From an uncultured Clostridia bacterium (GTDB lineage: Bacteria; Bacillota; Clostridia; UMGS1810), in assembly GCA_934463165.1 (NCBI GenBank), contig CAKSJG010000028.1, positions 1 to 33,825 of the forward strand: a stretch of 33,825 nt of DNA. The letters are read 5' to 3'. The notes beneath the pieces are model-generated. The model saw only the letters and a program-made list of their open reading frames with translations. It was not told the origin of the DNA and searched no databases. The translations under genes and the position numbers were made by a program. Positions 15,737 to 24,600 of the stretch are shown here, piece after piece (the stretch's first letter is position 1; every line of letters begins with the position of its first letter).

Positions 15737-15976
15737 AAACGCTAAAAGAGCACGACAAGTAAAGCGGTAGCCATCAGATTTCAATAAATACGTATCTGAA
15801 ATACATATCTTACCGAAACCTTTTGAAACCCCACCTATGTCTTATCGCGAATTGACAAAAGTACGATTTTTTTATAGATTTAACAAGGAGCTTGTCCTTT
15901 GTTATAATAACAGTATAGCATATAATCTTCTCAAAAGTTAATTATTAGGACTTTCATAAATTGTTTTAATAGCCAT

Positions 15977-16018
15977 TCTTCACATATTATTGTGAAGATA
16001 TATTCATTTTGTGAAGAT
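15977..16018. promoter_or_regulatory. Operator-like palindrome with a third half-site
   Basis: TCTTCACA (15977-15984) and TGTGAAGA (15991-15998) form a perfect inverted repeat; TGTGAAGAT recurs at 16010-16018, 19 bases on, immediately before the -35 box of the next promoter. The array suits a dimeric regulator plus a cooperative half-site. Confidence 0.6.
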
Positions 16019-16022
16019 TTTA

Positions 16023-16051
16023 TTGACACGAGATAATATACATGGTATAAT
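16023..16051 (+). promoter_or_regulatory. Perfect consensus promoter of the orphan gene
   Basis: TTGACA (16023-16028), 17 bases, TATAAT (16046-16051). Start of transcription near 16058 leaves a leader of about 24 bases before the ATG at 16082. Confidence 0.85.
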
Positions 16052-16081
16052 AAATAAAAAGCGTGGCAAGGGATGATGATT

Positions 16082-17542
16082 ATGTATGGGAGATATAAAT
16101 TCACAGAATTTACAGCACAATTTATAGATTATATAAGAACTGCTGTATTGGGATATTCGCATGAAAAATTCGGAGAAGAAATTTTATTAAACTCTCAATC
16201 AACGAGTTTTTATCTATGCACAACAAAAAGACGGAACCATATTTACATTGACACATTACGAAAAATGTTTTTAGTTGAATATAATGCATATTTATTTGGG
16301 AAAAAGCAAGAAAAAATGGCAGAGCTGCTTGATGCGGCAATAAATCAAGGTATTGTTTCCGGGAAAATATATTCCACACGAAAGAATGGCTGTGCGAATA
16401 ATAAAACAAAACCACAAAAAACAACCTTGAAGCGCATCTTCAAAACAAACAATAAATTAAATTCATCAATTAATCCGCAACAGCTATGCATCCCGATTAC
16501 CATATACACAATCAAAAAATGCGTGATTGACGCATCTATCGTCAATAAAGAAGGTAGTACGGAAAACGAGAGAAACAAAATAGCAGATACTATTTTTGAT
16601 GAAGAAAATTTTCCTGCTGACCTTCGGTATGTTTCTATTGAATATGAATCACTATCGTATGCTGAAAAAAAACGGGTTGATAAATATATCTCCGATAGAA
16701 TAGATCAGATATTTGCCAGGATAATTGACAAAGAGCACGCTGAATATCCGGAGGAATTGTTATATAGCGAATATTGGCTATACGGAATGTATTTGATGCA
16801 TCGCACGGTGGAAATTCCGATAGATTTACAGTGTTATATAAACAGACTTTATTGGAATGACGAAAACAAAACCGATTGGGACGGCATTTTTTATAAATTA
16901 AGAGCGAATGAAATAATAAAAAAATTATATAAATACGAAAGTGATGATTTCGTATACTTTAAGGATGAAGAAAGCCCTATTTCAAAAAACAATTTTCCTA
17001 TATTTGTGTATAAATATGCGCCTATTCATTTTGAAAAAAAAGAAACAGATACATCATATTGCAAAGAGAGTTTAATGGCAAGCACTCCAAACCGGTACAA
17101 TGGAATGGGTAAAATCACTCTTATACATCTTTATATGTCGCTCTATGCGTATTTTGTACAAAACGGTGAAAATGAGCAATCTGCATTTGAGCATACCGGG
17201 CAAAAACTTGCCGCATACGGAGTGGATTGTCTGCCGTTTAATAACCCAATGCTTGAATTATACTCTTTGCCGCAAAACCCGGATATTGATTTGACCTCAG
17301 AGGCAACAAGAGAATTTCATAGTGCAATAATCAGGTATTTCCAAAATACTGAATTGGATGAGAAAAAAGATGCTGATATTATTCAGTTTTCAAAGAATCA
17401 CATTCAAAGTCCGTATGTATTTATGAAAGCAATCTCATTTGACTTTGAAATCATTAAAGAACTTAATAATGCTCTTGCAGTAGAATTGCGGGATGAGCTT
17501 CAATCGACAGTAAAAAAGTTTAAAATTAAGAACAAACTCTAA
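16082..17542 (+). CDS. Orphan 486-aa protein of unknown function
   Basis: I do not recognise a family. The start at 16082 is chosen for its spacing from AAGGGATGA; two ATGs lie just upstream in frame. The protein is hydrophilic without a signal peptide or membrane segment, so it is probably cytoplasmic. A basic, low-complexity linker around residues 105-130 (KNGCANNKTKPQKTTLKRIF) separates an N-terminal region from an acidic, tyrosine-rich C-terminal two-thirds. No catalytic motif is apparent. It is expressed from a perfect consensus promoter preceded by an operator, and its stop is followed by a hairpin that overlaps the ribosome site of the next gene. The surroundings suggest a mobile-element accessory or immunity function, but that is inference only. 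Confidence 0.7.
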   Translation: MYGRYKFTEFTAQFIDYIRTAVLGYSHEKFGEEILLNSQSTSFYLCTTKRRNHIYIDTLRKMFLVEYNAYLFGKKQEKMAELLDAAINQGIVSGKIYSTRKNGCANNKTKPQKTTLKRIFKTNNKLNSSINPQQLCIPITIYTIKKCVIDASIVNKEGSTENERNKIADTIFDEENFPADLRYVSIEYESLSYAEKKRVDKYISDRIDQIFARIIDKEHAEYPEELLYSEYWLYGMYLMHRTVEIPIDLQCYINRLYWNDENKTDWDGIFYKLRANEIIKKLYKYESDDFVYFKDEESPISKNNFPIFVYKYAPIHFEKKETDTSYCKESLMASTPNRYNGMGKITLIHLYMSLYAYFVQNGENEQSAFEHTGQKLAAYGVDCLPFNNPMLELYSLPQNPDIDLTSEATREFHSAIIRYFQNTELDEKKDADIIQFSKNHIQSPYVFMKAISFDFEIIKELNNALAVELRDELQSTVKKFKIKNKL

Positions 17543-17557
17543 ATAAAGGGCTTTCAG

Positions 17558-17604
17558 CCTCCCTGTATAAGATGAAATTATCATTTTATGAAGGGAGGTT
17601 TTTT
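17558..17604 (+). terminator. Terminator hairpin that buries the next ribosome site
   Basis: CCTCCCT (17558-17564) pairs with AGGGAGG (17592-17598); an inner ATAAGATGA/TCATTTTAT extends the stem, and TTTTTT follows. The 3-prime arm is also the ribosome site of the gene starting at 17607, so the same stem can stop transcription and block translation. Confidence 0.7.
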
Positions 17605-17606
17605 AC

Positions 17607-17945
17607 TTGAAGACAGAAATTCAGTTTTCTATCATCTACCCGTCGCACACGGAAAATGACATCAACCAATTTGAGTTTTTTATCCGTATGGCACCGGCAG
17701 ACGGTAAAAACATTATTTCAGTTGTTTCTGTGCCTAAATTTTCTGTTGACGGCAGAGTGGTTAAGCATCTTCATTTTTGCGTGAATTCCGAGCAATCGCT
17801 GGAATCGCAAAATATTCTGATGATTATATCCCAGCTTGTGCAATTAGAGGAAATTGTTAAAGATATCAATCTTTCAACAAAAGACGCAGAAAGCAGGCTG
17901 AAAGAACTGATGGTCAGCATTATTGACCGATACGGGAAAGAATAA
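17607..17945 (+). CDS. Small conserved-looking protein of unknown function
   Basis: A 112-aa soluble protein starting with TTG, 8 bases after AGGGAGG. It begins KTEIQFSIIYPSHTEND and seems to have a beta-rich N-terminal half and a helical C-terminal half (LVQLEEIVKDINLS, KDAESRLKELM). No family is recognised. It is downstream of the 486-aa orphan and ends just before an intrinsic terminator, so the two form a transcription unit with internal attenuation; they may work together. Confidence 0.65.
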   Translation: MKTEIQFSIIYPSHTENDINQFEFFIRMAPADGKNIISVVSVPKFSVDGRVVKHLHFCVNSEQSLESQNILMIISQLVQLEEIVKDINLSTKDAESRLKELMVSIIDRYGKE

Positions 17946-17956
17946 CCTTATCCCAC

Positions 17957-17984
17957 GGGGCAGGCACAACACTTGCCCCTTTTT
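17957..17984 (+). terminator. Intrinsic terminator after the small unknown gene
   Basis: GGGGCA (17957-17962) pairs with TGCCCC (17974-17979), followed by TTTTTC. Confidence 0.75.
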
Positions 17985-18039
17985 CATTTACAGTCCATCA
18001 TCAATCACAAGAGAAAGATCTAAAAAATATTATTTTTAA

Positions 18040-18160
18040 AAGTGTTTCGATAACGCATAGCCTAATAAAACAGCCTATTTATTGCTTTTTGTATGTCGTA
18101 TGATTTACTTTTCCGATTTTCAAACATTTCGGAATAAATAAACACCCTATTGAAACACTT
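18040..18160. repeat. Inverted repeat upstream of the serine recombinase, possible res site
   Basis: AAGTGTTTCGATA (18040-18052) and TATTGAAACACTT (18148-18160) are inverted copies with one mismatch, 95 bases apart. The interval is A+T rich and gene-free and ends 33 bases before the recombinase start, the usual place for a resolvase binding region. Confidence 0.4.
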
Positions 18161-18193
18161 ACGGCGCTGATAAAGCAGAAAGGGTGAAAACAA

Positions 18194-18754
18194 ATGAGAG
18201 TGGCGTATATCAGATGCTCAACCGTAGAGCAAAATGAGTCCCGTCAGTTAAAATTGATGGAGGAACAAAACACAGAAAAAATGTTTATTGATAAAGCAAG
18301 CGGCAAAAATACAGATCGCCCGGCATTTAAAGAGATGATGTCATTTATTCGGTCCGGCGACATTGTAATCTGTGAAAGTATTTCAAGGATTGCCCGAAAT
18401 ACGCGTGATTTATTATCAATCGTTGCAGAGTTCACAGACAAAGATGTCGAGTTCATAAGCCTGAAAGAGAATATTGACACTACAACACCGCAAGGCAGAT
18501 TTATGCTGACCGTATTTGGAGCGCTTGCAGAACTGGAAAGAGAAAGTATTCTGGAAAGACAGCGAGAGGGTATTGAGATTGCAAAGGCCGAGGGAAAATA
18601 TAAAGGGAGAAAACCCATTGCCGTCCCGAATTTTCCGATTGTCTATGAACAATGGAAAAACGGAGAATTTACGGCAAGACAGTGTATGAGGCAGTTAAAT
18701 CTCAAGCCTAACACATTTTACAGGCGTGTAAAGGAGTATGAGGGGACTTTGTGA
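18194..18754 (+). CDS. Serine recombinase of the resolvase/invertase family
   Basis: A 186-aa small serine recombinase. The N-terminal catalytic domain has RVAYIRCSTVEQNESRQ with the nucleophilic Ser at residue 9, DKASGKNTDRPAF, and the conserved VICESISRIARNTRDLL helix with its arginines; TPQGRFMLTVFGALAELERE is the long dimer helix. A short C-terminal helix-turn-helix (TARQCMRQLNLKPNTFYRRV) binds DNA. Length is typical. AAAGGGTGA lies upstream of the ATG. It may resolve cointegrates or multimers of the element, or invert a segment; inverted repeats lie just upstream. All catalytic residues look intact. Confidence 0.9.
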   Translation: MRVAYIRCSTVEQNESRQLKLMEEQNTEKMFIDKASGKNTDRPAFKEMMSFIRSGDIVICESISRIARNTRDLLSIVAEFTDKDVEFISLKENIDTTTPQGRFMLTVFGALAELERESILERQREGIEIAKAEGKYKGRKPIAVPNFPIVYEQWKNGEFTARQCMRQLNLKPNTFYRRVKEYEGTL

Positions 18755-19088
18755 GTTCTCTCATATCCTCTTTTATTCAAGATCGTTCTATTTACGAATC
18801 TTCTTTGAAAATTATATTTTTATATGTTATTTTCATTGATTTATCCGGCAAAATGATTTTAGGACATTTTTATTCTTTTTATTTTATTTTTTATTGGAAT
18901 ATTATTTTTATTCTTACTATTTATATTATATTTAAGAACATTTTTCACACCTGAAAGTTCCCCATATTATAAGGTTTGAAATTATAAACCTATAATTAGG
19001 GGAACTTTTTTATTATTTGACGAAATAAATATAATGCGATAAAGTAAATAATGAAAGGGGGACTGATAGAAAACTATCAAAAAACAGT
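18755..19088. other. A+T-rich gap between recombinase and primase genes
   Basis: It contains the terminator at 18954-19012, a promoter candidate TTGACG (19017-19022), 17 bases, TAAAGT (19040-19045), and a GGGGG ribosome site 27 bases before the primase ATG with a small hairpin GATAG/CTATC between them. A hydrophobic 67-codon frame exists at 18751-18954 but is judged fortuitous. Confidence 0.5.
18954..19012. terminator. Long intrinsic terminator after the recombinase gene
   Basis: AAAGTTCCCC (from 18954) pairs with GGGGAACTTT with an inner GGTTT/AAACC pairing and ATTATA/TATAAT, ending in TTTTTT. One of the longest stems in the window. Confidence 0.8.
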
Positions 19089-20807
19089 ATGACTTATCAA
19101 GAGTTTTTTAGACTATTGGGTAATCCCGATCCAATATGTTTGATTGACAATAAAATTAAAATAGGCGTGAATGAAATCAATAAATACAACAAGAAAAATG
19201 ATATATATTTTATTCCCAATATCGGCGGCACAAAGTCAAAGGACATTACAGATTTTAAAGCATTTTTTGTTGATCTGGACTGTGGACGGGATGAAAACAA
19301 CAATTATTACAGTCTAAATAAAGTCAGACGATTTAGGGAATCCTGTCTTGCAAAAATTGATAATTTTGAAATTAAACCCAATGTTGTGGTAGAAACACGG
19401 AACGGACTTCACGCATACTGGTTTATTTATGATAAAATTGATTATGGACTATGGACAAAAATTGAAAATGCCTTTGTTGAACATTTTAATTCCGATAAAA
19501 AGGTTAAATCTCCGGCAAACCAAATGCGTGTACCCAATACCTTTTGGATGAAAGACAAAGACAATCCGTTTTTCTGCAAAATCGTCCGCATAAATGATGT
19601 TAAAAATTATATCGCATCATACTGCACGATGTTAAAAAATGAAAAAATTGAAATTCCGGCATCTAAACCTAAAATAAGCATGACACCAAAGTATAAATCT
19701 CAATATAAAAGAAAGATTTTTAAATCCTACAAAGAGGTTTTTGACTTTATAACCAAAAGCGTCAGTATGTTTGATTATCTGAAAAAATACTATAACATTG
19801 ATGCGGTATCGGAAAAGAGTTTTCGCTGTATATTTCATAATGACAAAAAAGCAAGCGCTGATATTTTTAAAACGGATTCGGGAATTGAATTGTACTATTG
19901 CCATTCCGCAAACTGCGGTTTTACAGGGAATTTAATACAGGTTGTTGCAAAACTTGAAGATTGTTCACGCAGCAAAGCAATCAATAAAATCTGTGAAAAT
20001 CTTAATGTAAAATATGAAGAAAACATAGAAACAATGAAATTTTTACTTGATAACATCAAAACCATTGATGACGATATTCAGTATTCACACAAAGACTTGT
20101 ACGGTGTAATTTACAGATATTTGCCAACACTCCGTGCCTTGCATTTTATTGCATTAAAGAATATTATTTATGCGGATAATGAAAAAGATTTAATTTTTTC
20201 TGCGTCTACAAATTATGTTGCCAAAACACTCGGAAAGAATGATAAAAAGAATACCGGAGCGGATATTTCGCTGTTTTGCCTGCTGAAACTTATTAACAAA
20301 ATAGACTTGGATGATGATACCGTCTCGGAGTGCTATAAGCAATATATTAAGCGGTTTCAAGGCGATAGGGATAAGTATGTCAATGTCTATTCCATTCCGC
20401 AGTACAATTATGACAAGCTCTCGGAGTGCAATGAAATGGCAAAACAAGTTAAAGAGAAAAATCTAAGAAAAAAGCATTTCACATATGAATCTGTTGCCAA
20501 TGCCTTTGGCACTGATACGGCGTCCAGGGTATTTCCGCAAGTCAAAGGTAAAAGGGTAAGAGATATTGATGAATATTTGCTATGTGCAATTAAGACATTG
20601 CTTGAAAAATACGGATATTTTACCGAAAACAGTGTGAGAGAATTTTATCGTGTGAATGATAAATATTTCAAGGAAAACACATTCATAAAGCAAATCCCGG
20701 CACTAATGCAGGATTTGGGACTGAAAAAGGTAAAAGCGTCAAAATTACTCAAAGAAAAATATAATATTTTGTCTTCGGGTTATCCTTATCTGTATATAAA
20801 AAGGTAA
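19089..20807 (+). CDS. Mobile-element primase: AEP-type domain plus CHC2-like zinc finger
   Basis: A 572-aa replication protein. FKAFFVDLDCG near residues 57-67 has the acidic pair of archaeo-eukaryotic-type primases, and VVVETRNGLHAYWF near 100-113 supplies the conserved His motif; NQMRVPNTFW follows. A DnaG-type CHC2-like zinc finger comes next (FRCIFHNDKKAS near 247, YYCHSANCGFTGNLIQVVAK near 270-285). The C-terminal half is helical and may bind DNA or a helicase. The ATG at 19089 has its GGGGG ribosome site unusually far away with a hairpin between. It would prime or copy element DNA. Plasmid and ICE primases are the nearest functional group. Confidence 0.75.
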   Translation: MTYQEFFRLLGNPDPICLIDNKIKIGVNEINKYNKKNDIYFIPNIGGTKSKDITDFKAFFVDLDCGRDENNNYYSLNKVRRFRESCLAKIDNFEIKPNVVVETRNGLHAYWFIYDKIDYGLWTKIENAFVEHFNSDKKVKSPANQMRVPNTFWMKDKDNPFFCKIVRINDVKNYIASYCTMLKNEKIEIPASKPKISMTPKYKSQYKRKIFKSYKEVFDFITKSVSMFDYLKKYYNIDAVSEKSFRCIFHNDKKASADIFKTDSGIELYYCHSANCGFTGNLIQVVAKLEDCSRSKAINKICENLNVKYEENIETMKFLLDNIKTIDDDIQYSHKDLYGVIYRYLPTLRALHFIALKNIIYADNEKDLIFSASTNYVAKTLGKNDKKNTGADISLFCLLKLINKIDLDDDTVSECYKQYIKRFQGDRDKYVNVYSIPQYNYDKLSECNEMAKQVKEKNLRKKHFTYESVANAFGTDTASRVFPQVKGKRVRDIDEYLLCAIKTLLEKYGYFTENSVREFYRVNDKYFKENTFIKQIPALMQDLGLKKVKASKLLKEKYNILSSGYPYLYIKR

Positions 20808-20873
20808 TTTAAGATCTTTCTATAAATGATGATTCAATATTAAATTGTCTAATCACAGAAAGGGGTTATATGT

Positions 20874-21257
20874 ATGACAGGCAAGACTACATACATCAGA
20901 AAGGGAAGTATTTTTTATGTTGAACTGGGGTCAGAGAGGAACGGTCATGTTCAGAACGGCGGTTCTACTGGTTTCAGACCTTGCATCGTTGTAAGCAACC
21001 GAGTTGCTTGCAAGGTAAGTCCGGTGCTTTTGGTTGTTCCGATTACCTCAAGCGCCAATAAAACCGCTAAAAATATGCCGACGCATATGGAACTGAAAGG
21101 TGTTCTTGAAAAAGATTCCGTTGCATTGTTTGAACAGGTTTTAACGGTTAATCGGTATCAGCTGCATAATAAAATTGCAAATCTGCCGGAAAAATTGATG
21201 GTTCAGGCGGATGAAAAATTAAAAATAGCATTTGGTCTTGTTCCTCAGTTCGCATAA
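20874..21257 (+). CDS. MazF/PemK-family endoribonuclease toxin
   Basis: A 127-aa MazF-type mRNA interferase. The N-terminal KGSIFYVELGSERNGHVQNG, the STGFRPCIVVSN strand with its basic residue and VLLVVPITSS are family hallmarks, as is the C-terminal LHNKIANLPEKLM. The ribosome site AAAGGGG precedes the ATG. No antitoxin gene is adjacent: upstream is the primase, downstream a terminator. Solitary MazF-like genes are common in Clostridia mobile elements, where they may have a regulatory or defence role, or depend on a distant antitoxin. Confidence 0.85.
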   Translation: MTGKTTYIRKGSIFYVELGSERNGHVQNGGSTGFRPCIVVSNRVACKVSPVLLVVPITSSANKTAKNMPTHMELKGVLEKDSVALFEQVLTVNRYQLHNKIANLPEKLMVQADEKLKIAFGLVPQFA

Positions 21258-21262
21258 CACAC

Positions 21263-21305
21263 AACAGGCGCATCATCCGTAAAAAGATGATACGCCTGTT
21301 TTTTT
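21263..21305 (+). terminator. Intrinsic terminator after mazF-like gene
   Basis: AACAGGCG plus ATCATC (21263-21277) pair with GATGAT plus CGCCTGTT (21286-21300), followed by TTTTT. Confidence 0.85.
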
Positions 21306-21608
21306 GATTGAGGTAGGATAAAAGAAGTATACCCATCATACCATACATTTATTTTTTGTGCAAATTAAAAGAGCGCTCAGATTATGAACGCTCAGTCTGC
21401 CAAGAGTTTTTTGTTATGCTTCGCAAAAGACATATTACAAAGAAAGAGTGTTTTGTTAGATATTTTTCAGCTGATTTTGATAACCACCGCCTCTCGTGAA
21501 AGAATATCTATGATAAACTGCGAAAGCAGAGAATTTTCTGTCGTGAGTAAATAAATATTATGATAATTTATATTTACGCAGAAAAATAAAATACCCTTTT
21601 TTCGCATC

Positions 21609-21642
21609 AAAAAACTGCCCAAATTTTTTTGAGCAGTTTTTG
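21609..21642 (-). terminator. Terminator of the surface-protein operon
   Basis: Leftward AAAACTGC pairs with GGCAGTTTT (21611-21642), ending in T residues. It lies a few bases after the stop of the 1321-aa gene. Confidence 0.7.
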
Positions 21643-21653
21643 AGTGTAAATTA

Positions 21654-24600
21654 TTATTTTGTAATATTTACGGTTTGAGTTGCATCGTCCCATTTGACAT
21701 CTGCACCGAGTTTTTCCGACACAAAGCGTATCGGCAGATATGTGCGGTCATTTTCAATAAATGACGGGGAATCAAGGTCGATTTTTTCGCCGTTTACGGT
21801 TGCAAAATCTTCGCCGATTACAAGTGAAATATCAATGTTTTCGGCAGTGATTTTAACCGTCTGACTTTCTTCGATCCAATCAACCTTCGCACCGAGAGCC
21901 TCTGCTATAAAGCGTATCGGGAGCATTGTTCTGTCATTTACAATCTTCGGTGCAACATCGTTTGAAACGGTCTTTCCGTCAATGGTTGCATCCTTTTGAC
22001 CGATAGTAAGAATTATGCTTGTTTTTGCTTTTTCAACCCACTTTGCATAAAGCGTAATTGACTTTGTGATTTTGGTGTTAAAGTCAAATTTGGTTGCAAA
22101 ATTCTTGTCTGTGTACCAACCGTCAAATACAAATCCGTCCTTTACGGGCGCTGTCGGAGCGGTAATAACATTATTTCTGCTTACGCTTACCGATTTGATT
22201 GCCGGAGCACCGTTTGTTTCAAACTTAACCGTAAGGCTCGATGAGCCGCCTCCGCCACCACCTCTGCGTGAAGGCGTGGGATCCGCATCCTTTGCTATAA
22301 GCTGATATGCGGAGAATTTCTTTGCGTGAATAATAATCGTGTTATCCTTAACTTCAATATATTCACCGTCAGCATTTTTGCTTGTTGTAAGGGCGTCTAC
22401 CGTGCCGTTATGCTCACGCAAAACAATGTATTCAGCCTTGCCTTGAATTTCAGACGGAATATCAACGGTAAATGTCAGCAAGTTTTCGGTTTCGGTTATC
22501 GGAGTGAAGTTTTCGTCCTTGCCCTTTGAAATGTCGATATTTATTATAATTGACGCTGTGTACTTTGAATACTTATTTATGAGTTCTGTCTGAATATTTG
22601 CATTTTCCTCTGCAACGGTAATATCGGACTTTACGCTTATACCGTCTGCCTTTTCCTCATCCGAAAGAATGGCATCAAGCTGTTCACTGTCTGCATTTTT
22701 TGCAAATATCGCGTTTGCCGCAACATCGCTATCCGGCATAATCTCAGGTATATCCCATCCAAGGAAGGTATAACCCTCTTTTGATGCGATTTTGTCCGTT
22801 GCAGTGATTTTTGCACCGCAGCCGACTGTCGCCTCATCTATTATTGTATCGCCCGAAACATAGGTTATTTTGTGCTTGTTGTTAAATATGATTTTATGAG
22901 TTTTTTCTATCTCATAACTGTCATTTTTAAATGTAATGCTGATTATTTTTTCGCCGTCTGCACTGTCCAGAACAAAATCAATGTCATTACCGTCAATGTT
23001 CTTGTATTCGCCATCGTTTATCTTATACTGCTTAAAATCATTCTTCGCATAATCGTTAAAGCTGATTTTTACGTTTTTATCGGTGGTTTCGGCAGCACCA
23101 TTGTTTATTGCAAAATCAGGGTCGATTGATACAAATGTGCAGCTGTGTGCATCGGCATACGCCTTGACGCTTGAATCCGAATATCCATATAAGTTTATTC
23201 CTCTTTGATAACTTGAAGATTCGTCCGGTATATTCAGTGCAATATCTTTGTTTAAGAAATATACATTTTCAAGTTTTTCGCATTTTTCAAAGGTCATTTC
23301 CATATTTACCGATGCTATGCTTGCCGGAATTACAACATTTTTAATGTTGCTGCCCTTCATAAATGCCTTGCCGATTGTTTTGAGCGTTGAGGGAAGTGTA
23401 ATTTCTTCGGCATTATAGAGTTCATACAGAACATACTCGCCTATATCGGTAATGCCCTCGCCGACAACAACCTTTTTAATTGTTTCGGCTTTCGCTCTGT
23501 CAGTCATATATTCAAGAACATGGTCCGCCTGTTCATTACCGCTTCCGCCCACAACACATGCACTGCCCGTGCCGCTGATGTAAAGAGTTCCGTCCTTTGA
23601 AAGCGACCATTTTACTTTGTCGTTCGCACTGAATGTACCCGATGCAACAGGCGGTTCAACAACAAATTTTGCATTTACGGTTATATCCTTGTCCGGCATT
23701 ATTTCGGGGAGGTTTTCCCAACCGTCAAATGCATAGCCCTCTTTTACCGGCAGATTTTTGAGTTTCGGTATTGCATCGCCGCAGCCGACAAAAATGTTAT
23801 AAAACTCTTTGCCGTCCGCCATATAGATAACCTTGTGAAGATTGTTAAGTTTAATTGTTTTTACGACAGTTTTTGTCTTTGAAAGGTCATCGTTTGCAAA
23901 GGTTATGGAAACACTCTGCTCGCCGTGCTTGCTGTCCAAAGTATACGAAATCGGTGAAGATGTGATTGTTTTATAAGAGCCTCCGCCGATGCTGTACTTT
24001 GTGTAGCCCTCTGCATTTAATTTAAGCGACACGGTTTTGCTGTTTGTTTCAGCCGCGCCGTCATTGATTGTAAAGTCAGCCCTATATACCTTGCCGTCCT
24101 TTACGATATTGTATGTGGTGTAAATGCCTGAAACTATGCCCTTATATCCGTCCATGCAAAGTTTTATATTGTCGTCTTCAATGCCGAAAAGTTCTGTATC
24201 GTAAATTTTACATTTTTCATCGGTTATTGTTTCGCTGCCAAGACTTCTGACGTGCTTTTTAACCGTACCGTTTAGTGTTGCAATCCATTCACCGTTTTCA
24301 AAGTCGGTTGAAATTGAGCCTTCAAAAAGACTTCCCATAGGACCGATTTCAAAAGTATAGCCGCCGTCTTCGGTGTTGTCTCTCAGTGTGCCCGCCTTAT
24401 ATAAAAGCGCTGCAAATTCCTCGTATGTGATTTTGTCATCGCTTTCAAGCCCGTTTACGGTGATATTCAATTTTAAGTGTTCTTCATCCTGACATATACA
24501 CTCTTTTATGATTGCGCTTTGTATTTCGCCATAGGTCAGTGTGTCGTTTGCACCGAATTCCGTCTCGCTTTTAGGCGTAATCCAACCGCAATCAACCGCA

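Larger units (their letters stand above)
15665..16081. other. Divergent control region between sigma-like gene and orphan gene
   Basis: It contains, from left to right, the leftward attenuator (15696-15736), its complementary upstream segment (15772-15779), a possible rightward promoter (TTGACA 15852-15857, TAGATT 15875-15880), a palindrome with an extra half-site (15977-16018), and a perfect consensus rightward promoter (16023-16051). Confidence 0.6.
8397..21305. mobile_element. Integrase-bearing accessory block (element 1, minimal extent)
   Basis: A continuous run of mobile-element genes: integrase and excisionase at the left end, then regulator, ArdC-like protein, three DNA methylases, sigma-like protein, orphan gene, serine recombinase, primase and MazF. 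No relaxase or secretion ATPase is present, so it would be integrative but at best mobilizable. The left boundary is set at the 17-base repeat. The right boundary is uncertain: no obvious attachment repeat is seen near 21.3-21.6 kb, whereas the matching 17-base repeat is at 30994-31010, which would make the element 22.6 kb and include the surface and signalling genes. Confidence 0.5.
21258..21653. other. Gene-free junction between mobile block and surface-protein genes
   Basis: It contains the MazF terminator, a leftward terminator for the surface-protein gene, and between them about 280 bases with no gene. A short open stretch reading rightward to 21551 (ending REFSVVSK) lacks a start and could be a relic. 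No repeat matching the left attachment block was found here. Confidence 0.4.

Noticed and set aside
18751..18954. A 67-codon hydrophobic frame overlapping the recombinase stop with a GTG start
   Set aside because: The stretch is extremely A+T rich, which gives Phe/Ile-rich frames by chance; the ribosome site is poor and the frame runs into the terminator stem.
21368..21391. GAGCG/CGCTC repeat in the junction as an element end
   Set aside because: The arms are short and no partner was found near the left end or beside integrase 2.
21418..21551. Short frames in the gap after the MazF terminator, one ending REFSVVSK
   Set aside because: No start codon with a ribosome site and no recognised family; noted as a possible relic only.
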